DNA of 64,000 nucleotides from Fasciola hepatica (Eukaryota; Platyhelminthes; Trematoda; Plagiorchiida; Fasciolidae): contig CANUEZ040000069.1 in NCBI GenBank assembly GCA_948099385.1, positions 1,197,501 through 1,261,500 of the forward strand, in the 5' to 3' direction. Below, in pieces: positions 24,110 to 36,100 of this stretch (position 1 is the stretch's first letter; each line of letters begins with the position of its first letter). The translations under genes were made by a program, and so were the position numbers. The notes beneath the pieces were generated by a model. That model was given only the letters and a program-made list of their open reading frames with translations, had not been told where the DNA came from and did no database searches.

Positions 24110-26890
24110 AAACTTATTTACTGCCGTAATCTCATTTGAATCAAATGGAGCGTGTATGGATGGGGAGTCCATTTTTAGAATCACACGTATATTCCCCGAC
24201 CATGCACGTTCAATTCGATTCAAAAGAGAACACAGCTGTAAACTAACTGTGGAGTGCTCAAGTATGAGGATGATTGGACGGAAGTGTATCAGGTACGCGT
24301 GCCCGATGAGCGGCCATAACGACGAAACCGGTCGTGTCCTTCCGGGTAAATTTTGTCCTGTCATCCACACACAATGCCATACTACTCATATCGACAAACG
24401 TATCTAATTTGTAAGCCTTTACCATTTTATCTCAAACTCTTCTCGTCCTAATTCTCCTGGAGCCAGATTGTGCAACTCCTCTTAAAATATGTGCATATTT
24501 CATCCTACTGAGTATTTTTGTACACTCTGATCATGCTTTCATGCGTGCATCTAGAGCACGAGCGGAAAGTAAGTCATTATTGTCATTACTATTATTAATA
24601 TAAGTTGCTCCCGCATATCTTTATAAACCTCTTTCAAACCCGATATGCATCGGCTGTAAGTCATGAGAATCGTAATTCAGGCAATGCCTAGCATGACCGG
24701 TCGAATCCCAAATTCAGAACAAGATTGATTCGTAAACTCTACCTTATTGAACTATAAAAGTACCAATTGCACGTCATATACAAAACTCAAATGTGATTCG
24801 AAACGACTCAAATAGAGAGCCCAATTTCAATGAAACAAGCGTGTACAAGTGGCTTCAGGTCAACCGAAGCCAAGTTCAAATATGCGGGGATGTGTCATGT
24901 AAACAAGCGGGTGTGTATTGCAATCATCCGAGTTTCATGATAAACGGAGTCATGCTATGTGGAAATGAAAGTGCTACGCTAAAGAAGGATTTTGAAAGCG
25001 TTAGTTATACCACAGGACAAAATCCTTCTGGGTTAGATCTTTTCTAAGGTATGGTTAGGGTTTCTGATCCTCGACCTACCTACATACTGTCAGTGATCAT
25101 TGTTTTCCCTCTACGCGGTTATCATCGCCATTCCCTGGTCCATCATTTTACGAGGCGAATCCAGCCACCTAAAGCCTTTCGCTTTCAGTTTTCCTCTTCT
25201 CCAGTTTCTGGCCCCACTTTCGCAATTTCTTCTGAATCCTCTCCAATCATCCCATCTCGCCGACCACGGCTGATTTGTCTACCGGAGGAGCATGCTCCGA
25301 TACACACGGTCTTAGTGCAAAAAGTTTCAGAAGAGAAAGTCTCCTGCACAATTGCAGGTTACCTATTCAAAGCGGAAAACTAATGGTTTCAAAGACAGAT
25401 TGAAATAATTCTGTTTGCTTTTTGCGCAAAAAGAGCGAATGCAAAAGGGAACTTCAAAATACCAGCTAGAAATCGCGCATTAAAAAAGGATAGTAAAACT
25501 ACGTAATTATAGATACTCGACTATCTAAGTCTTCTGGAATAACGCGTAATCATTTTTTGATTATAAATTAGCACCAATATTTGTCGTAGAGCGCATAACA
25601 ATAAAGCACACAATAACACTGAAGTGGATTGAACACCAGTACAAAATGGAAGTTTCCAGCATTCGTTTTCGGATAAAGTATGTAAAAGGGAACACTCTAC
25701 AAACTGCGAATAAATGTTTTTTTATCCACAAGTGCGAAGAACTTCAAAATTAGATATCCAACTGTTAGCCTCTTTTAAACCGTTCAAGTGAAAATTTGAC
25801 AAGTTTCTCAATTTTGTTTCTATGCCAGTGTCACAGGAAAATGGAAGTGAATATACTTTCAAGATTGTCGAAGTAAAACAGGCCAATTAATGATGCTTAA
25901 GGGAAAAAATGAAAAAAAAACACGGAGTCAATCGCGCGCGGCTATAGGCAATATTCTCCATGTTTTTTTTTGTTCGGTTGCTTTTTTCAGCTGGCATACG
26001 AGGCCCCCGGTCTCATAGGGTGCTCTTTTATCGCTATAGGAGGCAATTCACCTAAATTGATGTTCCGCATTCTGCCCACTAGTCATTAATATTGACGTAT
26101 GCAGCACATAGAGCTTTCCCACTTGAATTGCGAAAAGTGATTAAACAGCAACAAAAGAGTTCGAATGAGCACAACGAACAAACCAAGAAAGGTTGTGGTT
26201 TTAAAGCCGCAAAATACAGGTGTGAATTGGAGAATATCCAAGAAGCCACGGAGTCGACCGTAATCTCTCACGAATCAGACTCAACTTAGTAATTCTGCAT
26301 GCAATATCCTGGTGTAGCAACAGAGATCAGACATACATGTGATATACAAATGTTCATAATAAAGAGATAATGAAATCTACATATGACTTCGGGTACATCT
26401 GATTGCAGTTCACAAAGGTAAATGAGCCGGTTGCGGAAATGTTCAGGTTGTATCCAGCAAAATTTCCGGGGAAGGGTAAACCGTACGGAAAAGGCTGCTG
26501 ATGGTCCAAAAAGAACATGATAGGTAGGGTTAAGGGTGACTATTGTTAAAAACGCAAGAGAGACGAATGTGGGATAGAAGGAAGTCAATGAACGTCAGTG
26601 GATTTCAAGTCTCGTCAACTGGGCAAGCTTCACATTTCAGAATTCTTTACAATCTCCGTAACTGCCTCGGGCGCTACCATCTCTGCCCTCATTATAGCTT
26701 TCTCCGCTTTCAGCTCCGATGTATGCTGATTATCGGTAGCACCTGGTATCACGTAATAGTCCATCACCATTTGTCGACGTCATTTTCATGCACGCATAAA
26801 AATCTCAGTGTACTTGTGTCTTGAAAAACAATTTTTCCAGGACAGCTTCCGATACTGATTGTTTTATTGTCTGAAAAATACCCATTGCAT
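24110..26890. other. Stretch without recognisable genes; one LTR-like relic
   Basis: Only short open frames (up to 110 codons at 25051-25383, no motif recognised). At about 24655-24790 lies a divergent match to the BEL LTR, including AGAACAAGATTGATTCGTAA at 24716. Confidence 0.4.
24655..24790 (-). repeat. Divergent BEL/Pao LTR fragment
   Basis: It begins TGTAAGTCAT and includes AGAACAAGATTGATTCGTAA followed by a CTCTACC tract, in the same order as the LTR at 59595-59977. It is too diverged for exact ends. Confidence 0.4.
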
Positions 26891-26892
26891 CA

Positions 26893-27053
26893 TATAGAAG
26901 TCCAAATCGGCGAAACAATTGTTTTCAGTAATTCTTTATCAAGCCATTTACAGATTACACAGTAGACATTAGACAAAAGATCATGAACATAGATATGGAA
27001 TAAACACCAATCACGGGAAGGGGTTCGTTATTCAAATTATCCTTATCATGTGA
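26893..27053. repeat. Penelope-like element terminal repeat, left inverted arm
   Basis: About 160 bp, nearly identical to the reverse complement of 28451-28610, including CACCAATCACGGGAAGGGGT. It lies immediately 3' of the element's minus-strand stop codon. Confidence 0.8.
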
Positions 27054-27059
27054 TTGGTT

Positions 27060-28365
27060 TATCTAGCTGACGCCTTCTAGGTAACTGGATGGTAGATGCA
27101 TGCGGCCTTGGTCTATCTTGGGCCATGGGAGTTGGAGAACCCGGACTAAACGCTTTTGGGCGCACACGTCAGGGGTCAACTTCCTTATTCTTATTGCCTC
27201 AGCTATCGCTAGAGTGCGCAACTGAACACTATTGCATTTATTTTGGGGGACGCGATAAAGAACTTTGGAGGCAGCGTCCGGATTCATCCGATGTCCAGTG
27301 TCAACCAAATGCGCTAAGATTGCGCTATTTATCGATCCAGTTTGTCCTTGATTCAACCAGCGCTGATGATGCTCTTTAATCCGAGTTAATTGTTGTTATG
27401 CCGTTCGACCTACATAGGATGCGTCACGGACACATCTGAAAGAGTATACAACCATTGATGAGGTCAGCATCGGCAGTCCATTCTTGTTCTGAATCTGGAT
27501 TGAAGAAGCATCTCGAAGCACACAACGTAGTGTGGCGGCATTGAACGTATTTCGAATTTCTCTCCCCAGTCGACGGTTTAAGATTTCCTTAATAATACCG
27601 CCTTTAAATAGAAAGCTCATATAAAGATCTTTCTCGCTTGCGGTTTCCACGGGGATTTTCAGCACTCTTTCGATAACATTTATTTCGATAAACCTATCCG
27701 GGTAATCGTTCTCACGCAGGGCTTTTCTTGTTACCATCAGTTCATTCTCAGGTCTCTGCAGAACAAAATTTCCTCGCTATGAAGGCCGAATATTTTACCA
27801 GGTTTCTCTTCTGTTGCATACTAACGAAACTGATGACATTGGGATACTGACTGCCCCACTTTTATTTTCGGTGCACATTTTACTGGATCCGACCATCCTC
27901 CATTCCCGTGACAGTCACATCGAGAAACGGTAATTGATTGTTTATTTCGCATCCAGTTTTAAAGAGTATTGCTTTGTGTGCCCCATTAAATAATGTTTAC
28001 ACTAAATCTAGGTCACAATCAACGTCAGTCACGCAAAATATGTCATCCACATAACGATAGCAATGTTCAAAGCTGTCAATTGTAGATTTCAGCTTGGTTC
28101 TTTCTAACTTTGTCAGAAAAGCTTCGGCAAGAAATGGACCTAGTGATGATCCCACAGCTACACCGTCCCGTTGTCTGTGCAAAGCTCCATGAAATAGGAA
28201 CTGAACATTAAACGTGCTTCGAAGCAAGAGCTCGCCTTCTAGTGGTAAACCAGCCTTCATATTATTCTCTTTTATGTAGTTCATCGCGAAGTCCATGATT
28301 TCTGGTAATGGTACATTCGTGCACAGAGACTCGACGTCAAACGAAGACATTACTTTATTCTTCAT
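27060..28365 (-). pseudogene. Penelope-like retroelement: RT plus GIY-YIG endonuclease
   Basis: On the minus strand, 28365-27997 is open and carries SSFDVESLCTNVP, QRDGVAVGSSLGPFLAE and YRYVDDIF, the Penelope-type RT signatures with an intact YVDD. Next come NNQLPFLDVTVTG and HRK (about 27880-27930, with stops). A second open frame at 27737-27396 starts with RENDYPDRFIE and ends in VVYSFRCVRDASYVGRTA, the GIY and YIG halves of the endonuclease. After a break, 27356-27063 has SAILAHLVDTGH and AIAEAIRIRK, the endonuclease C-terminal half with its Glu. The 5' part of RT (before SFDV) is missing, and stops or frame breaks separate the three blocks, so it is not functional. Confidence 0.85.
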
Positions 28366-28450
28366 ATTGATACCTTTTATTGGCTATATGACATCAAATG
28401 AGTCCTTAAGACTGTGTACAGCCATATGCTTTTTGATTGGTTCAAGAAAT

Positions 28451-28610
28451 TCACATGATAAGGATAATTTGACTGACGAACCCCTTCCCGTGATTGGTGT
28501 TTATTCCATATCTATGTTCATGATCTTTTGTCTAATGTCTACTGTGTAATCTGTAAATGGCTTGATAAAGAATTACTGAAAACAATTGTTTCGCTTATAT
28601 GGACTTCTAT
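28451..28610. repeat. Penelope-like element terminal repeat, right inverted arm
   Basis: Inverted partner of 26893-27053, placed upstream of the truncated RT. Penelope-like elements are known to carry LTR-like repeats that may be direct or inverted. Confidence 0.8.
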
Positions 28611-29049
28611 AGCTTCCGATACGTTGAGGCGCAGTCAAAAATTATTTGAACACTATCCGGTTTTTTTCTTGTTTATCACTCCAGGATATGTTTTATCTCA
28701 CAAGTAACCCGTATTTTGTGCGCCGATGCTCCTTTTCTCCGCGTATTCCCCATCAGAGTCTGCGTGCATCACAACAACGTACCCCTTTCTGAGTAAGAGA
28801 CTACCGTGCTGTTGTTGGTTGGGGTGGTTCGACTCTTCCAAACCAACCTCCTTGCTATCTGATGAATTATTCACACAAGGCCTCCGAAGTACAGGTTTTC
28901 AAATAGTTCGTCTTTTCCAGTTGCTGTTTGAGCAATCTTCGACGCAGTGTGATTTTCTCGGGAGACACCCTCGCCGTTATCAGCTACACCTCGCATCCCA
29001 CAATATTCCACACTTTTCAGCTAAGATTAAATACTGATACTGGTGCGAT

Positions 29050-30175
29050 TTAGGAAACTCACGGAGGCTGGTTCCTGAACTGTACCGTATATTGGGCCGC
29101 CCACTGTCCATGCTGGAACGGTCTGAGTCTCGTATGGTTCTTCAGGTTTTCCAATCTTCTGGTCAAATACCCAACAGGCCTCAGGCTCGTCGTAGCCGAT
29201 AAGTATATCAACCTATGCATCTGTTACTTCCCCAAATGGGACAGTTCTCAGATGAGGCCACTGGCTGGCCTTTGCTGCCGTGTTATTTCACAAATGTACG
29301 AGTCACCCATGTCGAGTTCCATCCAGCGTCCAAAAATTGTGTGGCTCTCACCAATACTTTGAGCTTCATGACTTCTACTGGGATGACACCTAGCCTCACT
29401 GGTGTATCTGGATTTCTCGTGAGAAAGCGCACGCTTTTGAACTGCAGAGAATCCGGCTTCTCAAATCCTTATTGGCATGCAATAATTGGTGAAGGTTGCC
29501 TCCGCAGCCCTCTTGGCAACACTTTGTTTGATTACAACAGTAAACCGCACCGTATGATACATTCAGGCAAATGAAGCCAGCACCATTCTTCCCAGCTATG
29601 ATCTATCGATCAGCCGTATTAGATTCTAGAAAGCTCGGGCACTCTGAAAAACGGTGGATCGCTCCAAAGTGCTTACAAGTCACTGGTCTTGTACTCTCAT
29701 GGGAGATAGTATGTGTATTTGCCCACGGTTTGATTCTGAGATATTCATTCGGCTCTATTGGTGGCGCATTCGAGCTCCGTCTAATTTTCTTATTGCTTTC
29801 CGGTACAATTTCCCTAAACCTGCCTTCCGCAATGCGTGATTGTCGGTCGACGTACCGGGTGAAACCTTTAAACATGGCTTTAAGTCCGTTCCGACAGATT
29901 CGTTCTATTTCCTCGGCACGGTAACTAAGTTTCAACAGCAGACAACGAACAACCGACTCAAGCTTATGTAGCTCTCTTCGATCCGAACAGTAGGTCAGGT
30001 GGATTAGGGCCATGTTATAGTTTCGCTTTTTTATCGGTAGGTTCGATAAGGAAAAACGTCGCCCGTAACGCGCCTTGCTTCCATCCGTACATCTTCAATC
30101 AGGTCTCGTGCAACAGTGAATGGCTGTCCAATGAGATTCCATAGCATTTCCCGGGCTCTGGTATGACCAAACTCT
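29050..30175 (-). pseudogene. BEL/Pao gag-protease relic D
   Basis: Minus strand. 30175-30040 reads TRAREMLWNLIGQPFTVARD, a BEL gag helical-region signature. After a frame break, 30013-29603 runs open and ends with a Cys/His block (TCKHFGAIHRFSEC) of the gag zinc-knuckle region. Further on, 29060-29230 holds VDILIGYDEPEACW and TVPAWTVGGPIYG, matching the end of the BEL protease domain. Several stops lie between them. It supplies the gag-protease part that is deleted from the LTR-flanked copy at 54.9-60.0 kb. Confidence 0.65.
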
Positions 30176-31100
30176 GGGCCTGTGGAATCAATCCATCTCT
30201 GGGTGACAGGATAGCTGAGGTTCTCAGAGAAAGGAGATTCTACGTAGAGGTGGGATGTCGCAGGTCCAATATGGGTAAGGTTGTCAGTGGAGTCCCACAA
30301 GAGTCGGTGCTTGGACTACTGCTGTTTCTGTTATATATAAACGACTCAGCTCATGAGCTGGATGGCCCGTACTTTGCGTTTGCCAACAAAGCTTCGAAAA
30401 TAAGAGATTCCAGGGAAAATTCCCCGCAGGGCGACCTCAACACCGCCAAACGTAGGCAACTCACCGAGGAGAACCCTCAGGTTAGCCCGACGAAACTTGG
30501 GGTCGCAGATACCAGAGTGTCTGTGGAAAGTAATGACGCATTTAAAGACCTGAGGATGTTTATGACTGCTGATTTCAAAACCAGAGGCAATGTTTGGAAG
30601 CCACAAAGAGAGATAACAATGCCCTGTCACACCTAATGAGAACCGTCGCCTCGTGGAAGCCACGGGTGCTGTTGCCGTTCTACACAACCCACTTAAGGCC
30701 GCTTCTGAAGTAAGCCGTTCAAGCTTGGCATCCAAATCTTATTCGGGACAGGTAACTACTTGAAATTGTACAAAGGAGATTCACACGAGTGTTTAGTGAA
30801 CTCCAAAACAGGTCCTATGAAGAGAGGCTTGATGAACTAAAGCTTTTCTCCCTGGAGTGAAGGATATAAAGGGAGATCTCAATGAGGCTTTCGGAATTAT
30901 GAGGGGCTCCTCGGAATTATGAAGACTTCAGCTGCTCCCAAGCTAAAGTTCGTGAAAACTCCTTGCAACAAGGTATCCAGGGCAAGTTCCTTCTCCCAAC
31001 GAGTAGTAAATCGATGGAATACACTTCTGTCCTCTGTGGTGGAGGCCAGGAGGTCGCTGATTTGAAGAAAATGTTGGACGCTCATTGGGATGTTTTGTTT
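30163..31100 (+). pseudogene. CR1-like LINE RT fragment and 3' end
   Basis: The plus strand reads CGINPSLGDRIAEVL, then VSGVPQESVLGLLLFLLYIND (about 30282-30345), FAFANK where FADD is expected (about 30375), then EIVQRRFTRVFSEL and YEERLDELKLFSLE (30755-30860), and SFSQRVVNRWNTL (about 30990-31030), the usual C-terminal landmarks. Both catalytic Asp residues of the FADD box are gone. It starts abruptly against a BEL gag relic on the other strand. Confidence 0.75.
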
Positions 31101-32450
31101 GAAGACCTAGTGTAGAATGGCAGGTTGACTCATGACCCCCTAAGTGACAGTTTTTGAAGCTAAAACGAAAAGGGTCTCACCAGAAAACAAAAAATCTGGG
31201 CCTTGCAATGGCGCTCGGATGTCGATAATGCTGAAATCCAACTTCTGTGGCTAACCTATAATGGCAAATTGAAACCCAGCTTCATACGCTTGCCGGGCGA
31301 AATTGATTATACCTATCTTCACCCCTGTTTTCCACATTCTTGCACAACGCCATAAGGGACTAAAACGCCCATGGCGGCGCACACAGCCCAATCGTTGCTA
31401 CATGTGAGGCACGATAATATGAGAACCGACTGGTATATACTGAAACACAAGCTAGCTAACTACTTCTTCTATTGTCCGCCCAAAAATTACCGTAATGGAG
31501 CAGTGATCCTCGGTCTGAACGAAGGTTCCTACAAGACCAAAATAAAACAAAGACTTACTTGTTATACTCTTCGGTTGGCCCCTATCTTTGCTAATTGCGG
31601 TCAGAATGTGATGGAGTAAAGGAAGCCATCGAGCCCCGACCAGGGAAGCCGACAAAAAGTGAGGTTAGATACTAGACTGTCAAAACATTTATGATTTTTA
31701 AAGGAGTCCCAGAGGACACTGAGGAAGCCTGGCACCTGAAATCAAAGGTCGAATAAGGAAAAAAATAATAAAAATTGTGAGGTGAGCTTCTAGGCAAAAG
31801 GGGTGCAGGGATCTGCCTCCCTGGTATCGCAAAACACGAGGCAACATATAACCCAAAATCATCCAACGCACTACTGATTCTCAACCTGTCTTAGAGTGAA
31901 ACTGTATACGTAGCAGTGATTGGTTTGTTTTGTGCTGCAGGTAGAGTCCTAGTGCCGTGAAGTGTCCTACATCAAACATCTTAAGTTAGTACATTTACTC
32001 TTTCACTGGAGCTAACATCGCCGCTACTTCTAACCAACTTCCAAATGGCTGATTTTATCTTCCTCTTTCTCCTCTTTTTTCAAGTGTTATCAATCTATTC
32101 TTGGTTATTATTATTATTTTTTCTCTTTTCACCTTCTCTCTTTTCTTCTCATCCTTCACTTTCTCCACTACACCTCCAGTCGTGTTTGTAAACACAGTAG
32201 AAAGATATGATGCCAACAGTATCATCCACGCAAGCCACACCACGGCAGTCTAGAGAAAGAACCGAAGAATGTGAGCTTCGAGGTCCCATCTTAGACGAAA
32301 CTGCCCATCGTGCTACCATGTCTCATAGTCCAGTGAGGTCTGCGGTCGGTTGTACTTCTGCCGGGGTTCCCTTGTTTTGGCGAAGAGGAAATGGAAGGTC
32401 AGACCACTAGAAACCTGACTACTGGGACGACTGCTATGTTTCATTCTTCT
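31100..32450. other. Stretch without recognisable genes
   Basis: No frame over about 80 codons, with a CT-rich tract near 32060-32160. Nothing identified. Confidence 0.45.
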
Positions 32451-32451
32451 G

Positions 32452-33177
32452 TTGCAACACGTGAGGATCTCCGGAGTCTCCAGTGCAAGAAACTGGATGC
32501 AAATTTGGCTCAAGCCTCCGTATCGTGTGATCCGATCTGATTTGATTCGATCTCGCACCTGTGAACTACTTCGAGACTTCAAGAATAGCGTTGTTAGTAA
32601 ATGCGCCGAGCCACAGAGGGGATGTAAGCTGTTATCGCGAAATAGATGCACAAGTATTTCCAGGACTTTCGGAACCCAAGGCCCCTTGAAATTTATCCGG
32701 AACGATCATATTCTGAAAGCTTCACGGGATTCTCAGCCTGATAGCGTCCAGTCGTTGATTTATAGCACCTCACATTCTGGAACTCTCATCTATAACCTAG
32801 GTGCATTCTTCGAAGTAGTTTCTGACTCACATAAATGTCTTCTGTGTCGAGGTGCCTTGTTCACCAATAAAATCCTGGGGAAGCATCAGTGCTTTTTTTT
32901 CCTTGGACTTACAATTATCTGCTTACAATTTTCACACGTGTATCAGAAAGCTTCCTCTGGAAAATTGGCGTACAACATAAAACCCAAGTTATACTACTGC
33001 TCGAATTGCTGCACCGTTACTTACTTCAGCGATATCTTTTCGAAAACCAATCTCACGAGCATGACGCCGAGACCGACGGTTAGGCGTTCCGGATTCCCCA
33101 GTACGCAGTTTGATATTTCCAGCAACCGTAGACAAATACGACATGCCTCGCTCGGTGACTCTAGTTGGCTTATTTGA
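32452..33177 (+). CDS. Unrecognised 241-codon open frame with Cys/His cluster
   Basis: One of the two longest open frames in the window that no transposon explains. Around residues 125-147 it has CLLCRG and LGKHQC, a C-x2-C-x12-H-x-C pattern that could bind zinc, and later YYCSNCC. The N-terminal third is Arg/Ser rich. No family is recognised, and a 173-codon frame overlaps its end on the other strand. It could be an exon of an unseen gene, a captured part of a repeat, or chance. No splice or promoter context supports a choice. Confidence 0.25.
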   Translation: MQHVRISGVSSARNWMQIWLKPPYRVIRSDLIRSRTCELLRDFKNSVVSKCAEPQRGCKLLSRNRCTSISRTFGTQGPLKFIRNDHILKASRDSQPDSVQSLIYSTSHSGTLIYNLGAFFEVVSDSHKCLLCRGALFTNKILGKHQCFFFLGLTIICLQFSHVYQKASSGKLAYNIKPKLYYCSNCCTVTYFSDIFSKTNLTSMTPRPTVRRSGFPSTQFDISSNRRQIRHASLGDSSWLI

Positions 33178-33199
33178 CGAGGCTAGCAAAAATGTCAGT

Positions 33200-36100
33200 A
33201 TAATAGAACTAAAATTAACCCAAATAAATAAACAGATATCTGTTTGTTTGTTGTCTACGGACAACCAATGACTTGCGTTTTCCCAATGGGCACTCACAAA
33301 TATTACACTAATTTTCTGCCCCCATGTGCACTTGTTCACAGATTTTTGGCTGTAGGCAGTTGCACACCTCCAAGAGGGCAAGTAGATGTTAGGTATGATC
33401 GTCTCTGACATGCAATTCCATTGGCAACATTGAGTAAACGCGCTACTAACATTCATTAACAGTAGCCAAGATGAAAATGACAAACTTCCGTATGATGGGG
33501 CGTGCCACAAATAACTTAGTTCCTCGAACTGCAGTGTCCGTCAGAATGAAGTGTTATCCCAGTAACGAAAACTTCTCCCATTGTTTATGAAACAGATACA
33601 TCAGTGCTTCTGACTACAGACACGTTTTTGATCATAAGTTGCACAGAGGAATTAAGAAAGGAAGTTCATTGAGTTTTTTCTTACATTTTGGCATACAATT
33701 AACGTAAACTGCAAACATTGTGAATAATAACAAGCTGTACTTGGTAGTCATGAAAACAAGGAAATATAAATGTTCCAGTTAGGAAGATTTTGACTCTGAT
33801 AGCGTTCAGTTATATTGGTTTACCTATGAACAATACACTCAGGTAACAAATAGCAGTTGTTCCACTTCGTAATTTATTCAAAACTAATAAACTTATGGAA
33901 CTCTGATAAACCACTTTCTTTGTGCAAAACAAAGTGCATACGCCTAACCTCGTTGCTAGTTGATCGCATTTTTCTTCTTTCCCAGATGAAAAGGACAAAA
34001 ATGAACAAATCGCAAATGGAAACGTTTATGAAAATACACCATTTTAGTATCTATTGAGTAATATATACTATATTCACTCTCATTAGATGGTACTATTTTT
34101 GAATTTAAGCGCTCAGGGCTAATGGGACAAAAGACTTAGGGAAGCAATGAGGGCGTCGACCAATGCTCCACCTGTATTTCTAAGCACATGGTAAAATTAA
34201 GTGCCCGTTTTTCTCAGTATGTGACCAGTGTATACATTTCAAGCCTGGTGAGGTGTAGTTACTTGGAAACAAAACTGATTTTCGACATGTTGTATGTACT
34301 AAAATCTAGGTTGGGTATGATTTTAGTCACAAATCTCCCTTTTAGATCTTACAGTTGACCATTTAAGGGGACAATCACGGGGCAATCAATAGGCTAAAAA
34401 AGGTACTTCCAAGGTTATAACCGTGAAACAAGATGTGGTAAAAGTTTCGCAGTTTACTTTGAGGTTTTGGTCAGACACCACAAAATGTGCGTTATATACG
34501 ATAGATGTAGTTCACTTTTTCCTGAGGGAATGTCAGCAGTATTTGTTATTTCAGGTAATAGCCGGTGTCACTTTCGTTTGCAAATATAATTCAAATTCAA
34601 TTTGATGCTAAGCTGCGACGCGCAACCTATTATCGGGTAGCTTGTTTCTTTCTGTCGTTGATTTGTATATGTTACATGGAAAAGAAAGGTCATTTAATAG
34701 TCCTTTTCGGTGAGCAGCGATTAAAACTGAACCCTCTTTTACAGGTAGTCCGATAGACAGAAGAATGAACTGCAATTTCACTGAGATGATCAGCAATAAT
34801 CGAAATACTTGGACTGAATGTGATTCTGGAGAATGGCCCTTTCCTTCTGTTCTCTTCACTCACTCACTGGTTCATGACCGTATCAGGTTGCAAGCCGTGA
34901 TCTTCAACGATCATCAGGGGATACTGAGCCCACAGACAGTCGTGGATTGTTTGCAGAGACGTAAGTGAGTTTCGTTCAACATCCTCTCTTCTTAGTGCAA
35001 GCAGATGATCTGGACGGTATTTAGTACATCAATTAGTCAGGAACACGTATATTCCGCAAAAAAAACAGCTGCAAGAAGTGGACACGTTATTCAAACCCCT
35101 TTTTTTTACTGAAATCAAAGAAATTCTAAGCCATCAACTGTTCACTTCGAATCATTACCTAAAGGTGGATATTTTTCTATCCGTTACATGGGGTGAGATT
35201 AAATGGGCATCGTAGGAATGCCGTAAGGTATTTTAAAAATATTCCTTCGTACACGCTGGAAGTTATTCTAGATGAAATAAAATGTTTTTCACCGAAAAAT
35301 CTGTAGGAACAGGAACAGGGTTATTAAGTATTTTTTTAACAAACTGCGGGTCATAAATACCGTAATATGTGCAACCAATATTCATTTTTCCGTGTTTCAC
35401 CTAAAAAAACAGTCGCTGAATATAATGGGGGAGGGTACCGCAAATCTGTTATTAGAATGAATTATTTTCCCAGTAAGAAACGAATTCAATCTGTTACTGG
35501 CTACTTCCTTATCTAGCACTTTTACAAACTGTCCCAATTCATGATATTTAAACATGCTGTTACAAATAACTGTTCATTACCTCAGTAAAACGGCTGTTAT
35601 TTCCTCTGTTTATCGGTGTGTCGATGAATAGTAGTTTAATTAGTTTTGATCAAAAGATGACCAATGCCAAATGACACATGAAATACAATGAATAGTCTTA
35701 TGTGAGGGAGAGGAAACAGTATCCAGTCCAGTGAATCTAAGCCGCTCTGGCAAAGCGGATACAGTTTTGTCGAGCATAGCCGAATAAATGTTGTTTAGTA
35801 TGCTATTGTTTGACAAAACTTTTGAGTTTGTTCGTTTCTAACCTCAACTACTTGTTATTTTTTGTAAGTTATAAACAACCGGAGGTGTTATTAAATGCGC
35901 GGTTATATGTAATCGATCTCACTACGGAGTAATGGACTGCATAGTTCACTAATTAGAGGAACACGGCGAAGAAATTTGCTTGCTACACCAGAAAAGGGGT
36001 TAAAAAATAGGACTACATTTTCCATGAAAGGTTTCTTGATGTTCGGTAAGAATGTTACCAATCACATATTTTTGGCATATTTTACCCACCCTCCTTCACT

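Noticed and set aside
32989..33510. 173-codon minus-strand frame overlapping the 241-codon plus-strand frame
   Set aside because: No motif recognised and no context; at most one of the two overlapping frames could be real, and the plus-strand one has the better candidate motif.
35735..35765. Small GC-rich hairpin (CCGCTCTGGCAAAGCGG) as an RNA gene
   Set aside because: Too short and without flanking promoter or conserved RNA features.
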